A DNA stretch of 64,000 nucleotides, taken from positions 1,178,001 to 1,242,000 of the forward strand of contig NZ_VFNV01000001.1 of NCBI RefSeq assembly GCF_006715765.1, read 5' to 3'. The number at the start of each line of letters is the position of its first letter. Within the stretch, counting starts at the first letter, position 1. Shown piece by piece: positions 1 through 10,613 of the stretch. The position numbers and the translations under genes were made by a program. The notes below the pieces were generated by a model, which was given only the letters and a program-made list of their open reading frames with translations, made no database searches and had not been told where the DNA came from. The DNA is from Rarobacter incanus (GTDB taxonomy: Bacteria; Actinomycetota; Actinomycetes; Actinomycetales; Cellulomonadaceae).

Positions 1-167
1 GATTCCACCCATCTACTGTAGGTCAGGTCCGGGACCACAACGTGGGATAGGTCACGCTTGAAGTGGACCCGGCGAAATCGGGATGAAAGTCTCACAGTGG
101 ACGCAAGCCGCCACACTAACCTCGAACTAATCGAGCGCTACAAGCAACACACCCCAAGGAGACGATC

Positions 168-368
168 ATGGGCAACTACGATGACCTGACACCAGCCGAG
201 CAATCCTGGGCCGTGGCCGACGAGGCACGCGGGTACATTGCCAATGTCGCAATGGATCCACTGGACGTCGATGCCCTTGAAGCGCGCGTGCGCCGCGCCA
301 ACCACCTGGTCGAGCCGGCAATCGTGTTGGAACTCATCAGCCTCTTGCGCGAGGCGCGCGCAAACTAA
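168..368 (+). CDS. small acidic protein of unknown function
   Basis: A 66-residue soluble, acidic, mostly helical protein with no signal peptide, membrane segment or cysteine. I do not recognise a family. It is called as a gene because a strong AAGGAG ribosome binding site lies 6 to 7 bases before the ATG and a long perfect hairpin follows it. It converges on folE. The antisense ORF over the same bases has no ribosome binding site and looks like a shadow. Confidence 0.65.
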   Translation: MGNYDDLTPAEQSWAVADEARGYIANVAMDPLDVDALEARVRRANHLVEPAIVLELISLLREARAN

Positions 369-395
369 TACCGGTGCGTGCCACTGATTAGCGCG

Positions 396-443
396 CAGTG
401 AGGGCTGGGAGGCCGCCAAGGGGCGACCTCCCAGCCCTCACTG
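396..443. terminator. bidirectional hairpin terminator
   Basis: A perfect 17-bp inverted repeat (396-412 and 427-443) with a 14-base loop lies between the convergent 66-aa gene and folE. There is no T-run, so termination is inferred from stem strength and position. Confidence 0.65.
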
Positions 444-548
444 TCTGCAACGGAAAACAAACCCGGCACCGCTCGCGCCTACCCGGCGCCCCACCCGTGC
501 CGCTGGCGGGGCCCGCCGCGTCAACCGGTGGGCGGCTAATGCGGGCGG

Positions 549-1118
549 CTAACGCCCGTGGATGAGTCCCATGACCTCGGCGCGGGTCGCGGGGTTGCGC
601 ATTTGCCCACGCACCGCCGAGGTGACCGTCTTAGCCCCGGGCTTGCGGACGCCGCGCATGGACATGCAAAGGTGCTCGCATTCCAGGACGACCGCGACAC
701 CGCGGGGGTGCAGGTATTCCACCAGCGCCTCGGCTATTTGCGTGGTCAGCCGCTCCTGGACCTGGGGGCGTTTCGCGTACACGTCCACCAACCGCGCCAG
801 CTTGCTCAACCCGGTCACGCTGCCCTGCTCCGAGGGGATGTACGCAACGTGGGCAACGCCATGAAACGGCACCAGGTGATGCTCGCAGGTCGAATACACC
901 GAAATGTCCTTCACCAGGATCATTTCGTCGTGATCGATATCGAACACGGTCTCCAGCACGTCCGCGGGGCTCTGCCCCAATCCGGCGAAGACCTCTGCGT
1001 AGGCGCGGGCGACGCGCTGCGGGGTTTCCCGCAGCCCATCGCGGTCCGGGTCCTCACCGACGGCCAGGAGTATCTCCCGCACGGCGGCGGCGACCCGCTC
1101 GGTGTCGACTGCCATCAC
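549..1118 (-). CDS. folE: GTP cyclohydrolase I
   Basis: Converts GTP to 7,8-dihydroneopterin triphosphate, the first step of tetrahydrofolate synthesis, in the cytoplasm. The zinc-site motif [10 protein letters not shown] places Cys78 and His81, and Cys151 in [10 protein letters not shown] is the third ligand. The [17 protein letters not shown] stretch matches the GTP-binding part of the family. The 189-residue length is normal. The ftsH stop overlaps the start: GTG at 1118 is followed by ATG at 1115, and either could be used. The overlap means translational coupling to ftsH. In many actinobacteria folP, folB and folK follow folE. Here they do not; a convergent small gene follows instead. Confidence 0.97.
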   Translation of the reverse strand: MMAVDTERVAAAVREILLAVGEDPDRDGLRETPQRVARAYAEVFAGLGQSPADVLETVFDIDHDEMILVKDISVYSTCEHHLVPFHGVAHVAYIPSEQGSVTGLSKLARLVDVYAKRPQVQERLTTQIAEALVEYLHPRGVAVVLECEHLCMSMRGVRKPGAKTVTSAVRGQMRNPATRAEVMGLIHGR

Positions 1119-3238
1119 TTGCCGTCCGGATCCGTGGGCGGCAGGAACGGGTTGCGTCCCTCCTCGGCCGGCTGCTCGTGGGGTTCCGAATCGGAGCTGC
1201 CGCCTCCCGCCTCGCCCGGTGCAACGGTTCCGGCGCCCGCGGGCGAATCGGCGGGCCCGGCGGTCACGGTGTTCGCGGCGGGCGTTGCGCCCGCCTGCCC
1301 GGCCTCCTGGTGGCGCCGATACGCCTCGAGTACCCGCGCGGGCACCGCCACGGGTCCGCGCTCGGCCGATCGACCCTCGCCCGACGACCAGGGGGCCCGC
1401 GGCGGATTCTTCACCACTGGCGCAAAGACCGTGGCGATCTCGGCCTCGCCAAGCGTCTCGCGTTCCAGCAGCTCGGTAACGAGCGTGTCGAGCACGTCGC
1501 GGTACCGGATCAGGATGTCGCGCGCTTCGTCGTGGGCATTCTCAACGAGGCGGCGGACCTCGTCATCGATTGTCGTTGCAAGGGCATCGGAATGCGCCGA
1601 GCTTCGCCCCATGTCGCGGCCGAAGAACGGTTCGGTCGACTCATCCGACAGTTTGACCGCGCCCACCGCGGCGGACAGCCCCCATTCGGTGACCATTTTG
1701 CGCGCCGTGTTGGTCGCCTTTTCGATGTCGTTGGCCGCACCCGTGCTGGGATCGTGGAACACCAGTTCCTCCGCCACACGCCCGCCCATCGCGTACGCCA
1801 GTTCGTCGAGTAATTCGTTGCGGGTCTTCGAGTACTTGTCCTCCGTGGGCAAGACCATCGTGTACCCCAGCGCCCGTCCGCGCGGAAGGATCGTCACCTT
1901 TGTCACCGGGTCGGCGTAATGCGATGCCGCTGCCACCAGCGCGTGCCCGCCCTCGTGATAGGCCGTCACCAGGAGTTCGTTGGGGTTCATCACCCGGCTG
2001 CGCCGCTGCGGGCCCGCGAACACACGATCAATGGCCTCGTCCAGCGCCCGGTCGTCGATCAGGTTCGCACCCGAGCGGGCCGTCAGCAAGGCGGCTTCGT
2101 TCAACACGTTCGCCAGGTCGGCACCGGAGAATCCCGGCGTCCGGCGGGCGACGGACTCCAGGTCGAGCCCGGGCACCATGGGCTTGCCCTTTGCGTGGAC
2201 TTCCAGGATCTTCAAACGCCCCTGCATGTCGGGCGCGTCCACCCCGATCTGGCGGTCGAAACGCCCCGGCCGCAAGAGCGCGGGGTCCAACACGTCGGGG
2301 CGGTTCGTCGCCGCGATCAAGATGACGTTCGTGTTGCTATCGAATCCGTCCATTTCGACCAGCAACTGGTTGAGGGTCTGTTCCCTTTCGTCGTGGCCAC
2401 CGCCCATGCCCGAACCGCGCTGGCGACCGACCGCATCGATCTCGTCCACAAAAATGATCGCGGGTGCGGATTCCTTCGCCTGCTGGAACAGATCGCGAAC
2501 CCTCGACGCCCCCACGCCGACGAACATCTCGACGAAATCGGATCCGGAAATGGAGAAGAACGGCACGCCCGCTTCGCCTGCTACAGCGCGGGCCAGCAGG
2601 GTCTTACCCGTTCCCGGCGGGCCGTACAGCAGCACGCCCTTGGGGATGCGCGCACCGACGGCCTGGAATTTCGCGGGTTCGGCCAGGAACTCCTTGATCT
2701 CGCGGAGCTCATCGACCGCCTCGTCGGCGCCCGCCACGTCGGCGAACGTCACCTTCGGCATGTCCTTATCGACGAGCTTGGCGCGCGACTTGCCGAACTT
2801 CATCACGTTCGCCCCGCCGCCCTGCATCCGCGACATCAGGAAGTAGAACAGTGCGACCAGGATGATAATCGGGAACAAGAGGGTGAACAACGAACCCCAA
2901 ATGCTCGTCTGCGGTACCTCGGAGTTGTATCCCTTCGCCGGGTTTGCCGTCGCAACGGCTTGCGCGATCGTGTCCGCCTGGGGCGCCGCGTAGTAGAACT
3001 CGACGTTCTTTCCCAGTGCCTTGTTGTCCTTGGTGAACGCCTGGGTGAGCTCCAGTTCAACGCGCTGATCGCCGTCGACGATGGTTGCTCGCTCAACCGT
3101 GGTCCCCTTGAGCAGCGTCAGCCCATCGGACGTGTCGATCTGCGCGACCGGCGTGCGCGTGAAGATAGACAACGCGATACCCAAGATGGCAACGCCGAGC
3201 AAAATCCACAGGCCCGGACCCGAAAAGAATTTCTTCAT
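1115..3238 (-). CDS. ftsH: ATP-dependent zinc metalloprotease FtsH
   Basis: Membrane-anchored AAA+ protease that extracts and degrades misfolded membrane proteins and short-lived regulators. Two membrane segments (about 10-27 and 115-135) flank an extracytoplasmic domain. The AAA module has Walker A GPPGTGKT (206-213), Walker B IIFVDEID (261-268) and the second-region-of-homology arginines near 323-329. The zinc site is HEGGH (428-432), with a downstream acidic ligand expected near residue 500. The last 100 or so residues are Pro/Gly/Glu-rich and disordered, as in other actinobacterial FtsH. It is the gene directly before folE and follows hpt after about 145 bp. Confidence 0.98.
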   Translation of the reverse strand: MKKFFSGPGLWILLGVAILGIALSIFTRTPVAQIDTSDGLTLLKGTTVERATIVDGDQRVELELTQAFTKDNKALGKNVEFYYAAPQADTIAQAVATANPAKGYNSEVPQTSIWGSLFTLLFPIIILVALFYFLMSRMQGGGANVMKFGKSRAKLVDKDMPKVTFADVAGADEAVDELREIKEFLAEPAKFQAVGARIPKGVLLYGPPGTGKTLLARAVAGEAGVPFFSISGSDFVEMFVGVGASRVRDLFQQAKESAPAIIFVDEIDAVGRQRGSGMGGGHDEREQTLNQLLVEMDGFDSNTNVILIAATNRPDVLDPALLRPGRFDRQIGVDAPDMQGRLKILEVHAKGKPMVPGLDLESVARRTPGFSGADLANVLNEAALLTARSGANLIDDRALDEAIDRVFAGPQRRSRVMNPNELLVTAYHEGGHALVAAASHYADPVTKVTILPRGRALGYTMVLPTEDKYSKTRNELLDELAYAMGGRVAEELVFHDPSTGAANDIEKATNTARKMVTEWGLSAAVGAVKLSDESTEPFFGRDMGRSSAHSDALATTIDDEVRRLVENAHDEARDILIRYRDVLDTLVTELLERETLGEAEIATVFAPVVKNPPRAPWSSGEGRSAERGPVAVPARVLEAYRRHQEAGQAGATPAANTVTAGPADSPAGAGTVAPGEAGGGSSDSEPHEQPAEEGRNPFLPPTDPDGK

Positions 3239-3382
3239 AGTGCGCTAGAGGCTACGCCCCTGGCTCCCTTCAATACTCCAAGTAAATTCGAGTTCCCAAA
3301 CTACCGCGGCAACCCACGGATTTGCTGTGCGATGAGACCGATTTCGCCACGGGCGTGGAACCGCTGGCCTTTCCTGGGGCCG

Positions 3383-3937
3383 TTACCCGCCGTAAACCTC
3401 GGGCTTGAGGGTGCCCACGTAGGGAAGGTTGCGGTACTGCTCGGCGTAATCCAATCCGTATCCGACCACGAATTCATTGGGGATATCGAAGCCGACGTAG
3501 CGGACATCCACCTCGACCTTCGCGGCATCGGGTTTCCGCAGCATCGTTGCAATTTCAACGGATTCGGGCCCCCGGCTGCGCAGGTTGGCCACCAACCAAG
3601 ACAGGGTCAGACCCGAATCGATGATGTCCTCGACCACCAACACGTGGCGGCCGTGTAGGTCGGCGTCCAGGTCCTTGAGGATGCGCACGACCCCGGACGA
3701 CTTGGTGCCGGAGCCGTACGAGGACACGGCCATCCAGTCCATGCTCACCGGAATAGTCAGGCGGCGTGTGAGATCCGCCACCACCATCACGGCACCCTTG
3801 AGGACGCCCACGACCAAGACGTCCTTATCGGCGTAGTCTCGCGAAATATCGGCCGCGATCTCGTCGAGACGCGCATTGATTTGATCGGTTGAGAGCAAAA
3901 CATGCTCGATGTCGTTGTCCAGAGAACCGTTTGACAC
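3383..3937 (-). CDS. hpt: hypoxanthine phosphoribosyltransferase
   Basis: Salvages hypoxanthine and guanine to IMP and GMP using PRPP. The PRPP-binding loop [11 protein letters not shown] is at 101-111, and the family motif [10 protein letters not shown] near 43-52 forms the pyrophosphate loop. The C-terminal [18 protein letters not shown] segment is the typical purine-contacting end. The 184-residue length is normal. It lies 37 bp after tilS on the same strand; hpt between tilS and ftsH is the usual bacterial order. Confidence 0.97.
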   Translation of the reverse strand: MSNGSLDNDIEHVLLSTDQINARLDEIAADISRDYADKDVLVVGVLKGAVMVVADLTRRLTIPVSMDWMAVSSYGSGTKSSGVVRILKDLDADLHGRHVLVVEDIIDSGLTLSWLVANLRSRGPESVEIATMLRKPDAAKVEVDVRYVGFDIPNEFVVGYGLDYAEQYRNLPYVGTLKPEVYGG

Positions 3938-3974
3938 GGCCTGACTCCTTCGGTGGTGGTGGTTATTGTCGTGA

Positions 3975-5036
3975 TTACGAGCCGAAACCCGCGTTCGAAC
4001 GCGTGAACACTAGCGTGCCACAGTCGCGGGCAGCGAAGACACTTCCGGGCAGCGCCACGGGGCCCTGACCGTGCCAGTTTTCGATGAGCTGCGCCAAGGA
4101 ACGCACGTGGTTGTGAGTCAAAGAACCCGGGCGGGCACCCGCGGCGATGGCCAAAGTCCGCAAGGCACGACCGACGAGCGCCCCGTGCGCCCTTTTCAAC
4201 TCCGCCGCATCGGCGGTCACCACCGGCATGTCCCCCGCGCCCCCCGCGCCCGGTTCCGACTGCGCGGCGGGGCGGATGCGGGCGGCCGCCGCCGCGCGTT
4301 CCACCAGGCGTTGCGCCTCTGCTTCGAGGTAGTCCGCGTCGGCGCGCAGCAGGCTCGCACTGCGGGCCAGCGACCCCGGAACCTCCGCGCCCAGCACGTC
4401 GATCAGCGCTGGCATGGCGTGCGCGCGCAGCCGCGAGCGCACGGGGTCACCCGCGGTTCCCGCATTCGTTGGGTCGATCCAGTATTCGATTCCCAAGAAT
4501 TCGCACGCCTGCTCGGTTTGCCGCCGGGTGATGCCAAGAAAGGGGCGGTGCCACAGGCCGTTGACCGCGCTCATGCCCGCCAACGACCGGGCGCCCGATC
4601 CGCGCGCCAGCGAAAGCAGGACGTTTTCCGCCTGGTCGTCCAGGGTGTGACCCAACATGATTGCCGTGGCACCCGCGGCGTCGGCGGCGGCCCGCAGCGC
4701 CCGGTAGCGCGCGGTGCGGGCCCGCGCCTCGGGGCCCCCGCCGCCGCCAGCCTGGACCGCGACAGCCTGGACCTCCACGGGCTCTAGACCAAGGTCGGTG
4801 CACTGTTGCGCCGCCCGCCGCGCGACCTCGGCGGATCCCGCAAGCAGCCCGTGATCGACGATCACGGCGCCCGCCCGGTACCCGCGGTGATCCGCGGCGT
4901 TGCGGGTGGCGGCGGCCAGCGCCAACGAGTCGGCGCCGCCGGAGCACGCGACCAGCACGGTGGATCCTTGCGGCAGCGCCGCCAAATGCGATTCGACTGC
5001 CCGGCGGGGGGCGTCCAGTGGTGTCTTGCGTGCCAT
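3975..5036 (-). CDS. tilS: tRNA(Ile)-lysidine synthase
   Basis: Attaches lysine to C34 of the tRNA-Ile with CAU anticodon, so that it reads AUA and not AUG. The ATP-pyrophosphatase P-loop SGGADS is at 32-37, and the family motif [21 protein letters not shown] follows in the N-terminal domain. The 353-residue length fits the short actinobacterial form, with a degenerate C-terminal substrate-binding part. Only 3 bp separate it from the upstream zincin gene, so the two are co-transcribed. Confidence 0.95.
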   Translation of the reverse strand: MARKTPLDAPRRAVESHLAALPQGSTVLVACSGGADSLALAAATRNAADHRGYRAGAVIVDHGLLAGSAEVARRAAQQCTDLGLEPVEVQAVAVQAGGGGGPEARARTARYRALRAAADAAGATAIMLGHTLDDQAENVLLSLARGSGARSLAGMSAVNGLWHRPFLGITRRQTEQACEFLGIEYWIDPTNAGTAGDPVRSRLRAHAMPALIDVLGAEVPGSLARSASLLRADADYLEAEAQRLVERAAAAARIRPAAQSEPGAGGAGDMPVVTADAAELKRAHGALVGRALRTLAIAAGARPGSLTHNHVRSLAQLIENWHGQGPVALPGSVFAARDCGTLVFTRSNAGFGS

Positions 5037-5039
5037 GAC

Positions 5040-6131
5040 TCAGCTGGGCACTCGCTCGAGCCAGGCAGCGGGGTCTGTTATTTCCGTTGCGGTCGGAAGC
5101 GTTTGCGGGCCGCGCCACGCGGCAGCAATGCCATCCCTGCCCCGCGCGGCTTGCACCGCTGAAACAAATGCGGCGCCGCTGCGGTACTGCTCGAGTTTCG
5201 CCTCCATGCCCAGCAACCGGGCGATGACCCTGGCCGCGCCGGTGAGGCCATCTCGTCGCTTCTCGAAACCGCGGCGCAGGTCGGCCACCGTGGGAATGAG
5301 ATCGGGGCCGACCGCATCCATCGTGACGTCGGCGTGCCCCTCCAGCAGCGACATGATCGCGGTCACCTCCGCCAGTTTCACGCGCTGGTGCGGCGAGAGC
5401 ATCCCCTCCATGAGCCCGCCGCCCGCGGTTCCCCGCACGCTCGAGACCAGCGCCCGCGCGAAGCGAGTAGTCATGATCGCGCCGTGGGCCACGGCCGCGA
5501 CCCCTTCGATCACTGGATTGGTTGATTCATCCGTATCCGCGGGCCGCGCGGGTGAAGTGATGCCGGCGATCAGAGCGATAAAGTGCTCGACCAGCCAAGG
5601 GGCCGCCCGGAACTGGGCCGCGTGGGTCAGTTCGTGCAGGCAGACCCACAGCCGGAAGTCGGTGGGATCGGCGTCCAGCACGCGCTCCGTCGCCGCCATG
5701 TTCGGTGCAATGAGGTATAGCCCCGGCCGCGCCCCGTAGGGGTCGAATTGCCCGAGCACCCGGCTCGATAGCAGCGCGAGCATCCCGGCGGCCTCGGCGG
5801 TTGCAACCGACCGGGCTGCGGGGCCCGCGGGCGCGCCCGCGCCCAGCAGCGGCGAGGACAGCCGCGACATGGCCGAAGCGTTCCCTCGCGCCCAACCGGC
5901 GCGATCCACCACATGCACTGGCGCTCCCGGGCCGCCGCCATCGAGCAGGCCCGACAAACCCGAATACTCGACCGCGGGAGCCCACGCCTTGGCCGCCTGC
6001 ACCCGCAGGTCATCTGTGAGCGCCTGCATCTCGGTCGCCCGCAGGTGGGGTCCCGGTGGCGCAATGCGCCCCGCCGCCCGCGCGGCCATATTCCAGTCCA
6101 ACGGCGCAGACCCCCCGCCGCCCCCGCTCAT
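5040..6131 (-). CDS. zincin-like metallopeptidase of the F420-associated family
   Basis: Matches the actinobacterial family of putative zinc metalloproteases (DUF2342, once called coenzyme F420 biosynthesis-associated protein) that sits next to tilS and dacB in many actinobacteria. The zinc motif HELTH is at 166-170 within CLHELTHAAQF. The N-terminus is Gly-rich and there is no signal peptide, so it is probably cytoplasmic. The start overlaps the dacB stop by 4 bp. The family fold and the zinc motif are clear; the substrate is unknown, and the F420 link is only a naming tradition. Confidence 0.9.
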   Translation of the reverse strand: MSGGGGGSAPLDWNMAARAAGRIAPPGPHLRATEMQALTDDLRVQAAKAWAPAVEYSGLSGLLDGGGPGAPVHVVDRAGWARGNASAMSRLSSPLLGAGAPAGPAARSVATAEAAGMLALLSSRVLGQFDPYGARPGLYLIAPNMAATERVLDADPTDFRLWVCLHELTHAAQFRAAPWLVEHFIALIAGITSPARPADTDESTNPVIEGVAAVAHGAIMTTRFARALVSSVRGTAGGGLMEGMLSPHQRVKLAEVTAIMSLLEGHADVTMDAVGPDLIPTVADLRRGFEKRRDGLTGAARVIARLLGMEAKLEQYRSGAAFVSAVQAARGRDGIAAAWRGPQTLPTATEITDPAAWLERVPS

Positions 6132-7525
6132 CCGGTGAGCCCCGAAACGAAGTCGTCAATGCGTTTTCTGCTGGCCCAGGTGCTCGGCGATTTATCTGCG
6201 ATCAAAACGAAATTCAGTGGGCGCTGGGTCTTGGTCTGGACGGTTCCCGCCAACGCCACCACCTTCGGAAGGGTGCCCGTCTTAGCCCGCACGTTGCCGC
6301 GAGCTTGTTCGCTCGTCATGCGATCGGCCAATGTCCCGGTCCATCCCGAGATCGGCAGCCCGGCCGCCGCATCGTGGTAGGTGCCGTCGCCCGGGGTCGC
6401 GAGCGCCGTCACCGCGGCGAGGAGAGTGCGCGCCGTGACCTTCGAACCGTCCGCCAGCCCCGAGCAGTCCGTCAGGTGCGCCTTTGAAACGTCGATCCCC
6501 TGCTCACCCAACGTCGCAAGAACCGCCTTGGTGGCACCGTCGAACGAGGCGGGGAGGCCTCGTTGTATTGCCACGAGCCGTCCCACCACCTCGGTGATCG
6601 TATTGTCCGAGTGATCCAGGAAGTAGCTCACGATCTGCTCGATTGGTGCGGAATGCACGCTGCCGAGCTCGGTCGCATCGGCGCCGGCCGTGACGCGCGT
6701 CGGGCCGCCGGTGACCGTTATGCCCTTTTCCGCGAGGCGCTTGGCGAATACCTTCGCCGCCTCCAGGTCCGGGTCGTTGTACCGCGGGGCGTATTCGCCT
6801 TCCTTCATCCTGCCCGTATCGACGGCGAGCGGCACGACGGGCGCCGCGTAACCCTCTGCGGGCGATTGCGACCACACGCCGTGCGTATTCGAGTCAAAGA
6901 GGGACGAGTCGTACCCGACCGTGACCTCCGTATCCCCAGCGGTGGCTAGCTTCTGCGCAACCTGGGTGGCCAGGTCCCCCAATCCGGCGCGACCGTTTAT
7001 TTCGGTGGGCTTTCCCTTCTTCGCGGACAGCATCATGTCGCCGCCGCCCACGATTACGACCTGCGTGGCACTAGCCTGGACAACCTTGGTCGTAAGCGTG
7101 GAGGTCGGGTCAAGCGAGTCGAACGCGGCGACCGCGGTCAGGATTTTTTGGGTCGAGGCCGGCGTCATCGGTTTGTCGATGTTCTTCGCAGCGATGACGT
7201 CACCCGTGACCGCGTCGGTGACGACGGCCGCGAAGGACTTGCCCATCGCGTCCTTGTCGTCCGCCAATTTCGCGATGCCTCCGGCGATATCCGCCGTGGT
7301 CTTGGGCGTGCTGCTCGTCGCCCCGGTGGGGGCTGCGGCCAGATCCGTGGCTGCAACCGCACCGGGTGGGTCGGGAAATGCGGCGGCCGCGGCGGGCGGC
7401 GGATCCGTGGTTAAGTAGCCCGGGACAAGCCCGGTGGCGTCCGCCCAAAGATACGTTCCCGACAGCACCACGACCAGCACAAAGACGGTCGCGCCGAGGC
7501 GTCTTTTGCGTTTCCTGCTCGCCAT
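6128..7525 (-). CDS. dacB: D-alanyl-D-alanine carboxypeptidase, PBP4 type
   Basis: Class C penicillin-binding protein that trims or cuts peptide cross-links in peptidoglycan outside the membrane. All three active-site motifs are present with the start used here: STQK (124-127), SDN (306-308) and KTG (415-417). A basic N-terminus and a hydrophobic stretch (about 11-30) act as signal or anchor. The ORF runs 30 codons further upstream. The ATG at 7525 is preferred because AGGAA sits about 10 bases before it and the signal sequence begins there. It is the first gene of the leftward run toward folE. Confidence 0.95.
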   Translation of the reverse strand: MASRKRKRRLGATVFVLVVVLSGTYLWADATGLVPGYLTTDPPPAAAAAFPDPPGAVAATDLAAAPTGATSSTPKTTADIAGGIAKLADDKDAMGKSFAAVVTDAVTGDVIAAKNIDKPMTPASTQKILTAVAAFDSLDPTSTLTTKVVQASATQVVIVGGGDMMLSAKKGKPTEINGRAGLGDLATQVAQKLATAGDTEVTVGYDSSLFDSNTHGVWSQSPAEGYAAPVVPLAVDTGRMKEGEYAPRYNDPDLEAAKVFAKRLAEKGITVTGGPTRVTAGADATELGSVHSAPIEQIVSYFLDHSDNTITEVVGRLVAIQRGLPASFDGATKAVLATLGEQGIDVSKAHLTDCSGLADGSKVTARTLLAAVTALATPGDGTYHDAAAGLPISGWTGTLADRMTSEQARGNVRAKTGTLPKVVALAGTVQTKTQRPLNFVLIADKSPSTWASRKRIDDFVSGLTG

Positions 7526-7680
7526 CGTGGTCAAACTTCCTTCGAAGATGCGGGATTCCGGGCGCCTACACGAGTTGCCGCGGGTGCCCAGGGGTTCAAG
7601 CGTAGCCTGTTGCATTCAAGCGGGGCCCGCACCCGCCTGCCGCGTCGCGCCCCCTGCTACACGTTTTCGGCGCTGCGCCG

Positions 7681-7794
7681 CCACACCAACCCGCGCAACG
7701 ACCACCCCACCGCCACACCAACCCGCGCAACGACCACCCCACCGCCACACCAACCCGCGCAACGACCACCCCACCGCCACACCAACCCACGCAA
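7681..7794. repeat. 32-bp tandem repeat, about 3.5 copies
   Basis: Near-identical 32-bp units begin at 7681, 7713, 7745 and, as a partial copy, 7777. Each starts with CCACACCAACCCGCGCAACG. The unit length is not a multiple of 3 and the array lies between the divergent dacB and ppa genes, so it is non-coding. Apart from this array the 483-bp gap (7526-8008) shows no feature I can support. Confidence 0.9.
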
Positions 7795-8008
7795 GTGCGT
7801 TGCCATCAGCGCGCTCCAACAGTGGGCGGGCTCTCCCCGGGCGCCGCGCTCAGGCACGCCCACTGCGATCGCCCCCTCGCGCGGGCGCGGACAAGTTGTC
7901 TAAGTGGTGTTTCGATTCGTGTTGTTTGCGAAATTTCGGGCATGATTGGGGGATAAATCGGCAACGCGCGGGTCCCTGCGAACCGCGCATTCGGAGGGCG
8001 AGCGACCA

Positions 8009-8524
8009 GTGGCACTTGAGTTTGACGTGACGATAGAGATCCCCAAGGGGCAGCGCAACAAGTACGAGGTTGACCACAAGACCGGCCGCATCCGCCTCGA
8101 TCGCATGCTCTTCACAGCAACCCGGTACCCGGATGACTACGGGTTCATCGAGGGCACTCTCGGCGAGGATGGGGACCCCCTCGACGCCCTGGTGTTGCTG
8201 GAGGAACCGACGTTTCCGGGCTGCCTGATCCGCTGCCGAGCGCTGGGAATGTTCCGGATGCGAGACGAATCCGGGGGCGACGATAAGGTGCTGTGCGTTC
8301 CGACCGCCGACCAGCGCGCGGCTTGGCGGCAGGACATTGACGACGTTTCCGACTTCCACCGCCTAGAGGTGCAGCACTTCTTCGAGGTCTATAAGGATCT
8401 GGAACCGGGCAAGTCCGTCGAGGGCGCCCACTGGACCGATCGCGCCGAGGCGGAGAAGGAAATCGAGCGCTCCTTCCAACGCGCCATCGATGCCGGGTAC
8501 TACATCGGGCACGACGAGCGCTGA
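8009..8524 (+). CDS. ppa: inorganic pyrophosphatase
   Basis: Soluble family I pyrophosphatase that hydrolyses PPi to two phosphates and so drives biosynthesis forward. The family signature is clear: [18 protein letters not shown] near the N-terminus and [23 protein letters not shown], whose Asp cluster binds magnesium. An in-frame ATG lies 21 codons upstream, but the GTG at 8009 has GGAGGG about 10 bases before it and gives the usual N-terminus. The 171-residue product is normal length. Confidence 0.97.
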   Translation: MALEFDVTIEIPKGQRNKYEVDHKTGRIRLDRMLFTATRYPDDYGFIEGTLGEDGDPLDALVLLEEPTFPGCLIRCRALGMFRMRDESGGDDKVLCVPTADQRAAWRQDIDDVSDFHRLEVQHFFEVYKDLEPGKSVEGAHWTDRAEAEKEIERSFQRAIDAGYYIGHDER

Positions 8525-8553
8525 CCGCCCGCGGGGCTTTTAGTTCGGGCGGT
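8524..8553. terminator. possible terminator between ppa and the NlpC/P60 gene
   Basis: An 8-bp inverted repeat (8524-8531 and 8546-8553, ACCGCCCG and its complement) encloses a loop with a TTTT run. It overlaps the end of ppa between convergent genes. The stem is short, so the call is tentative. Confidence 0.35.
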
Positions 8554-8598
8554 GAGCCTAGGCGGCGGAAAGCCTTCGCTTCCCCGCTCGTGCGGTTG

Positions 8599-10131
8599 TT
8601 AGACGCGCCCCGCGTACGGCATGATTCGCGAGTATCGAACCGATGTTATTCGCACCGTCAAACCGGGGCGGGGCGCTTCGATCATTTGCCCACCACCGAT
8701 GTACATCGCCACGTGCGTGATTGATTGCGGATCGGTGGGGTCGCTGCCCCAGAACAACAGGTCGCCGGCCCGCATGTCCGCCATGTTGATCTTCTTGACC
8801 TGGACGTACTGCGAGCGCGAGGTGCGTTGCAGGCTGACGCCCGCGGTGCGCCACGACGTCATCGTCAGACCCGAGCAGTCGTAGGCGTTCGGTCCCGTAG
8901 CTCCCCACCCGTAGCTGATTCCGAGCTTGGTCTTGGCGGCCGCCACGGCCGCCTTTCCCTGGGCCGCCGTCGACACGGACGTTCCGGTACCGAGCAGGTC
9001 GCCCGAGCCGGAGCCTCCACCCGATCCGGATCCCGACCCGGAACCGCTGCCCGAACCCGAGCCACTGCCCGACCCGGAACCAGACCCACTGCCCGAACCC
9101 GAGCCGCTGCCCGACCCGGAACCAGACCCACTGCCCGACCCGGAACCAGACCCACTGCCGGACCCGGAACCACCGCCCGAACCCGAGCCAGACGAGGATC
9201 CCGCACCGGTGCCGGATGAAGACGACTTCGCGGAGTCCTTCTTCTTCGCCTTCTTTCTCGCGGCCTTTTCGGCTTTCTCGCGTGCGGCTTGTTCCTCGGC
9301 CTGCTGTTGCGCCGCGGCCTGGCGGTCTCGTTCTTCCTTCTCGCGCTTTTCTTGGGCCCGCTGCGCCGCCAACTCGCGCGCGGCCTCTAGTTCGGCCTGC
9401 CGCGCTTTCTCCGCTGCGACCGTTGACTGCTGGATCTGCGCCAGTTCAGCGATCAACGAATCGCGCTGAGATTGCGCATTCTCTTGCAGCCGCTGCGCCT
9501 GCTCTTGCTGATCTTCGGCGTCCGCGAGCGCGTCCTGCGCGGCCGCCTCCGCGGCTTCTTCTTGCTCGACGGCCTTCAACGCCGATTGCGCCAGCGTTTC
9601 CGCAACCACCGTGTCTGCCTGGAACTGTTGGACCGCGCGCTGCGACTTGTCACGCACCAGGTCCTGCGCCGACGCGACCGCGACGGCCTCGTCGAATTCA
9701 TCGGCATTGAGCAACGCCTGGACGGTGGACGCACCGTACCCAGAACGCGCGGTATCGCGCACTATCTCAACGAGGTTCTTGCGCGATGCCTCGCGCTGCG
9801 CATCTGCCTGGTCGCGGCGTTCCTGGGCTTCCTTCGCCGCGTTCTTGGCGTTCTGCAGATCAACGGTAGCTTGGGCGTAGTCCTCCGCCGCCTTAGCGAC
9901 CGCATCCCACGCATCGTCCACGTTGGAACTCAGTTGCGCGATCTGGGCGTCCAGCGCGGACACCTGGGTCTTGACCGAAGCGCCCTGTTGCTGCAGCGAT
10001 TCGAGCGATTGGCTCGGATTCGGCACCGCCTGCGCAAGGCCACCCGTCGCGAACATGGCGAAGGCGGCACCGGCCGCCGCCACTGCGACGCGGAGCGAAC
10101 CGCGGGAACGTCCGTTTTTCCTGTTCGCCAT
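8599..10131 (-). CDS. secreted NlpC/P60 peptidoglycan endopeptidase with coiled coil and Ser-Gly linker
   Basis: RipA/CwlO-like cell wall hydrolase of 510 residues. A signal peptide (1 to about 36, ending ALAQA-like) leads into a long Ala/Gln/Glu coiled coil (about 40-300). A Lys-rich stretch and a roughly 70-residue run of alternating Ser and Gly follow, then the C40 peptidase domain. Catalytic Cys419 lies in YDCSGL and His473 in THVAMYIGG. By analogy with family members, the coiled coil probably controls access to the enzyme, for example through FtsEX or an activator. Divergent from metY. Confidence 0.93.
   Translation of the reverse strand: MANRKNGRSRGSLRVAVAAAGAAFAMFATGGLAQAVPNPSQSLESLQQQGASVKTQVSALDAQIAQLSSNVDDAWDAVAKAAEDYAQATVDLQNAKNAAKEAQERRDQADAQREASRKNLVEIVRDTARSGYGASTVQALLNADEFDEAVAVASAQDLVRDKSQRAVQQFQADTVVAETLAQSALKAVEQEEAAEAAAQDALADAEDQQEQAQRLQENAQSQRDSLIAELAQIQQSTVAAEKARQAELEAARELAAQRAQEKREKEERDRQAAAQQQAEEQAAREKAEKAARKKAKKKDSAKSSSSGTGAGSSSGSGSGGGSGSGSGSGSGSGSGSGSGSGSGSGSGSGSGSGSGSGSGSGSGSGSGSGSGGGSGSGDLLGTGTSVSTAAQGKAAVAAAKTKLGISYGWGATGPNAYDCSGLTMTSWRTAGVSLQRTSRSQYVQVKKINMADMRAGDLLFWGSDPTDPQSITHVAMYIGGGQMIEAPRPGLTVRITSVRYSRIMPYAGRV
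9005..9200. repeat. Ser-Gly codon repeat inside the NlpC/P60 gene
   Basis: Imperfect 6- and 12-bp units (CCCGACCCGGAACC-like on the + strand) encode the Ser-Gly linker. Such DNA is prone to slippage, so the linker length may vary between strains. Confidence 0.8.
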
Positions 10132-10613
10132 GATTCTCCTGCGGGCCGTGTGTCGAATGGTGATACTCCACCGCCAACTAGGCTATACAACTTTGCTCAC
10201 TTTGGAAACAGATTCACCACCAGTCACACTAGTAACATCCCGAACCGTACGCTCCGGGAGGCGTTTGCCAGCGCATCGGCTCCGCTCGACCTCCCATTTG
10301 CATCCACGCAGGCACCCCGCGCGCGCGACCGCGCCCCGCGGGCGGCCCGCGGGGCGCAAACGCCCAGCAACGCCCCTGCCCACCGCAAACACCGCGGTCC
10401 CTCGCGCCGCCGGCAGCAACGAAGCGCGACCCAGTTGCCGACGATTGCAGCCCATTTCGGTTGGCGCACTCCCGGGGGCGGCGGGCCTCGTCCCAAATTA
10501 CGAGACAAGGGGCTGCGATTTGAGACAGATGGTGGATACAGTCTGCTTGTAGCGCATCGCGTTCGCGCATCTAACCTGGCCCAGCAAGCCCCCTGAACAC
10601 GGAGAATCACCTC
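10132..10613. other. intergenic region between the NlpC/P60 gene and metY, with a GC palindrome
   Basis: No gene is supportable in this 482-bp gap. A perfect 12-bp inverted repeat with a 3-base loop lies at 10331-10357 (GCGCCCCGCGGG and its complement) and could separate the two divergent promoters. I looked for a SAM riboswitch before metY and did not see one. metY has GGAGAA about 8 bases before its ATG. Confidence 0.5.

Noticed and set aside
428-432. HEGGH in FtsH as an unusual zinc motif (residue numbers; gene at 1115-3238)
   Set aside because: The third and fourth positions of HExxH are variable and both zinc histidines and the Glu are present, so it should be active.
558-1919. 453-aa plus-strand ORF over folE and ftsH
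   Set aside because: Antisense shadow of two certain genes, with Arg/Ala/Pro-rich low-information translation, as are many others of this kind in the window.
10400-10613. SAM riboswitch before metY
   Set aside because: None of the conserved pairings of SAM-I or SAM-IV could be drawn by eye.
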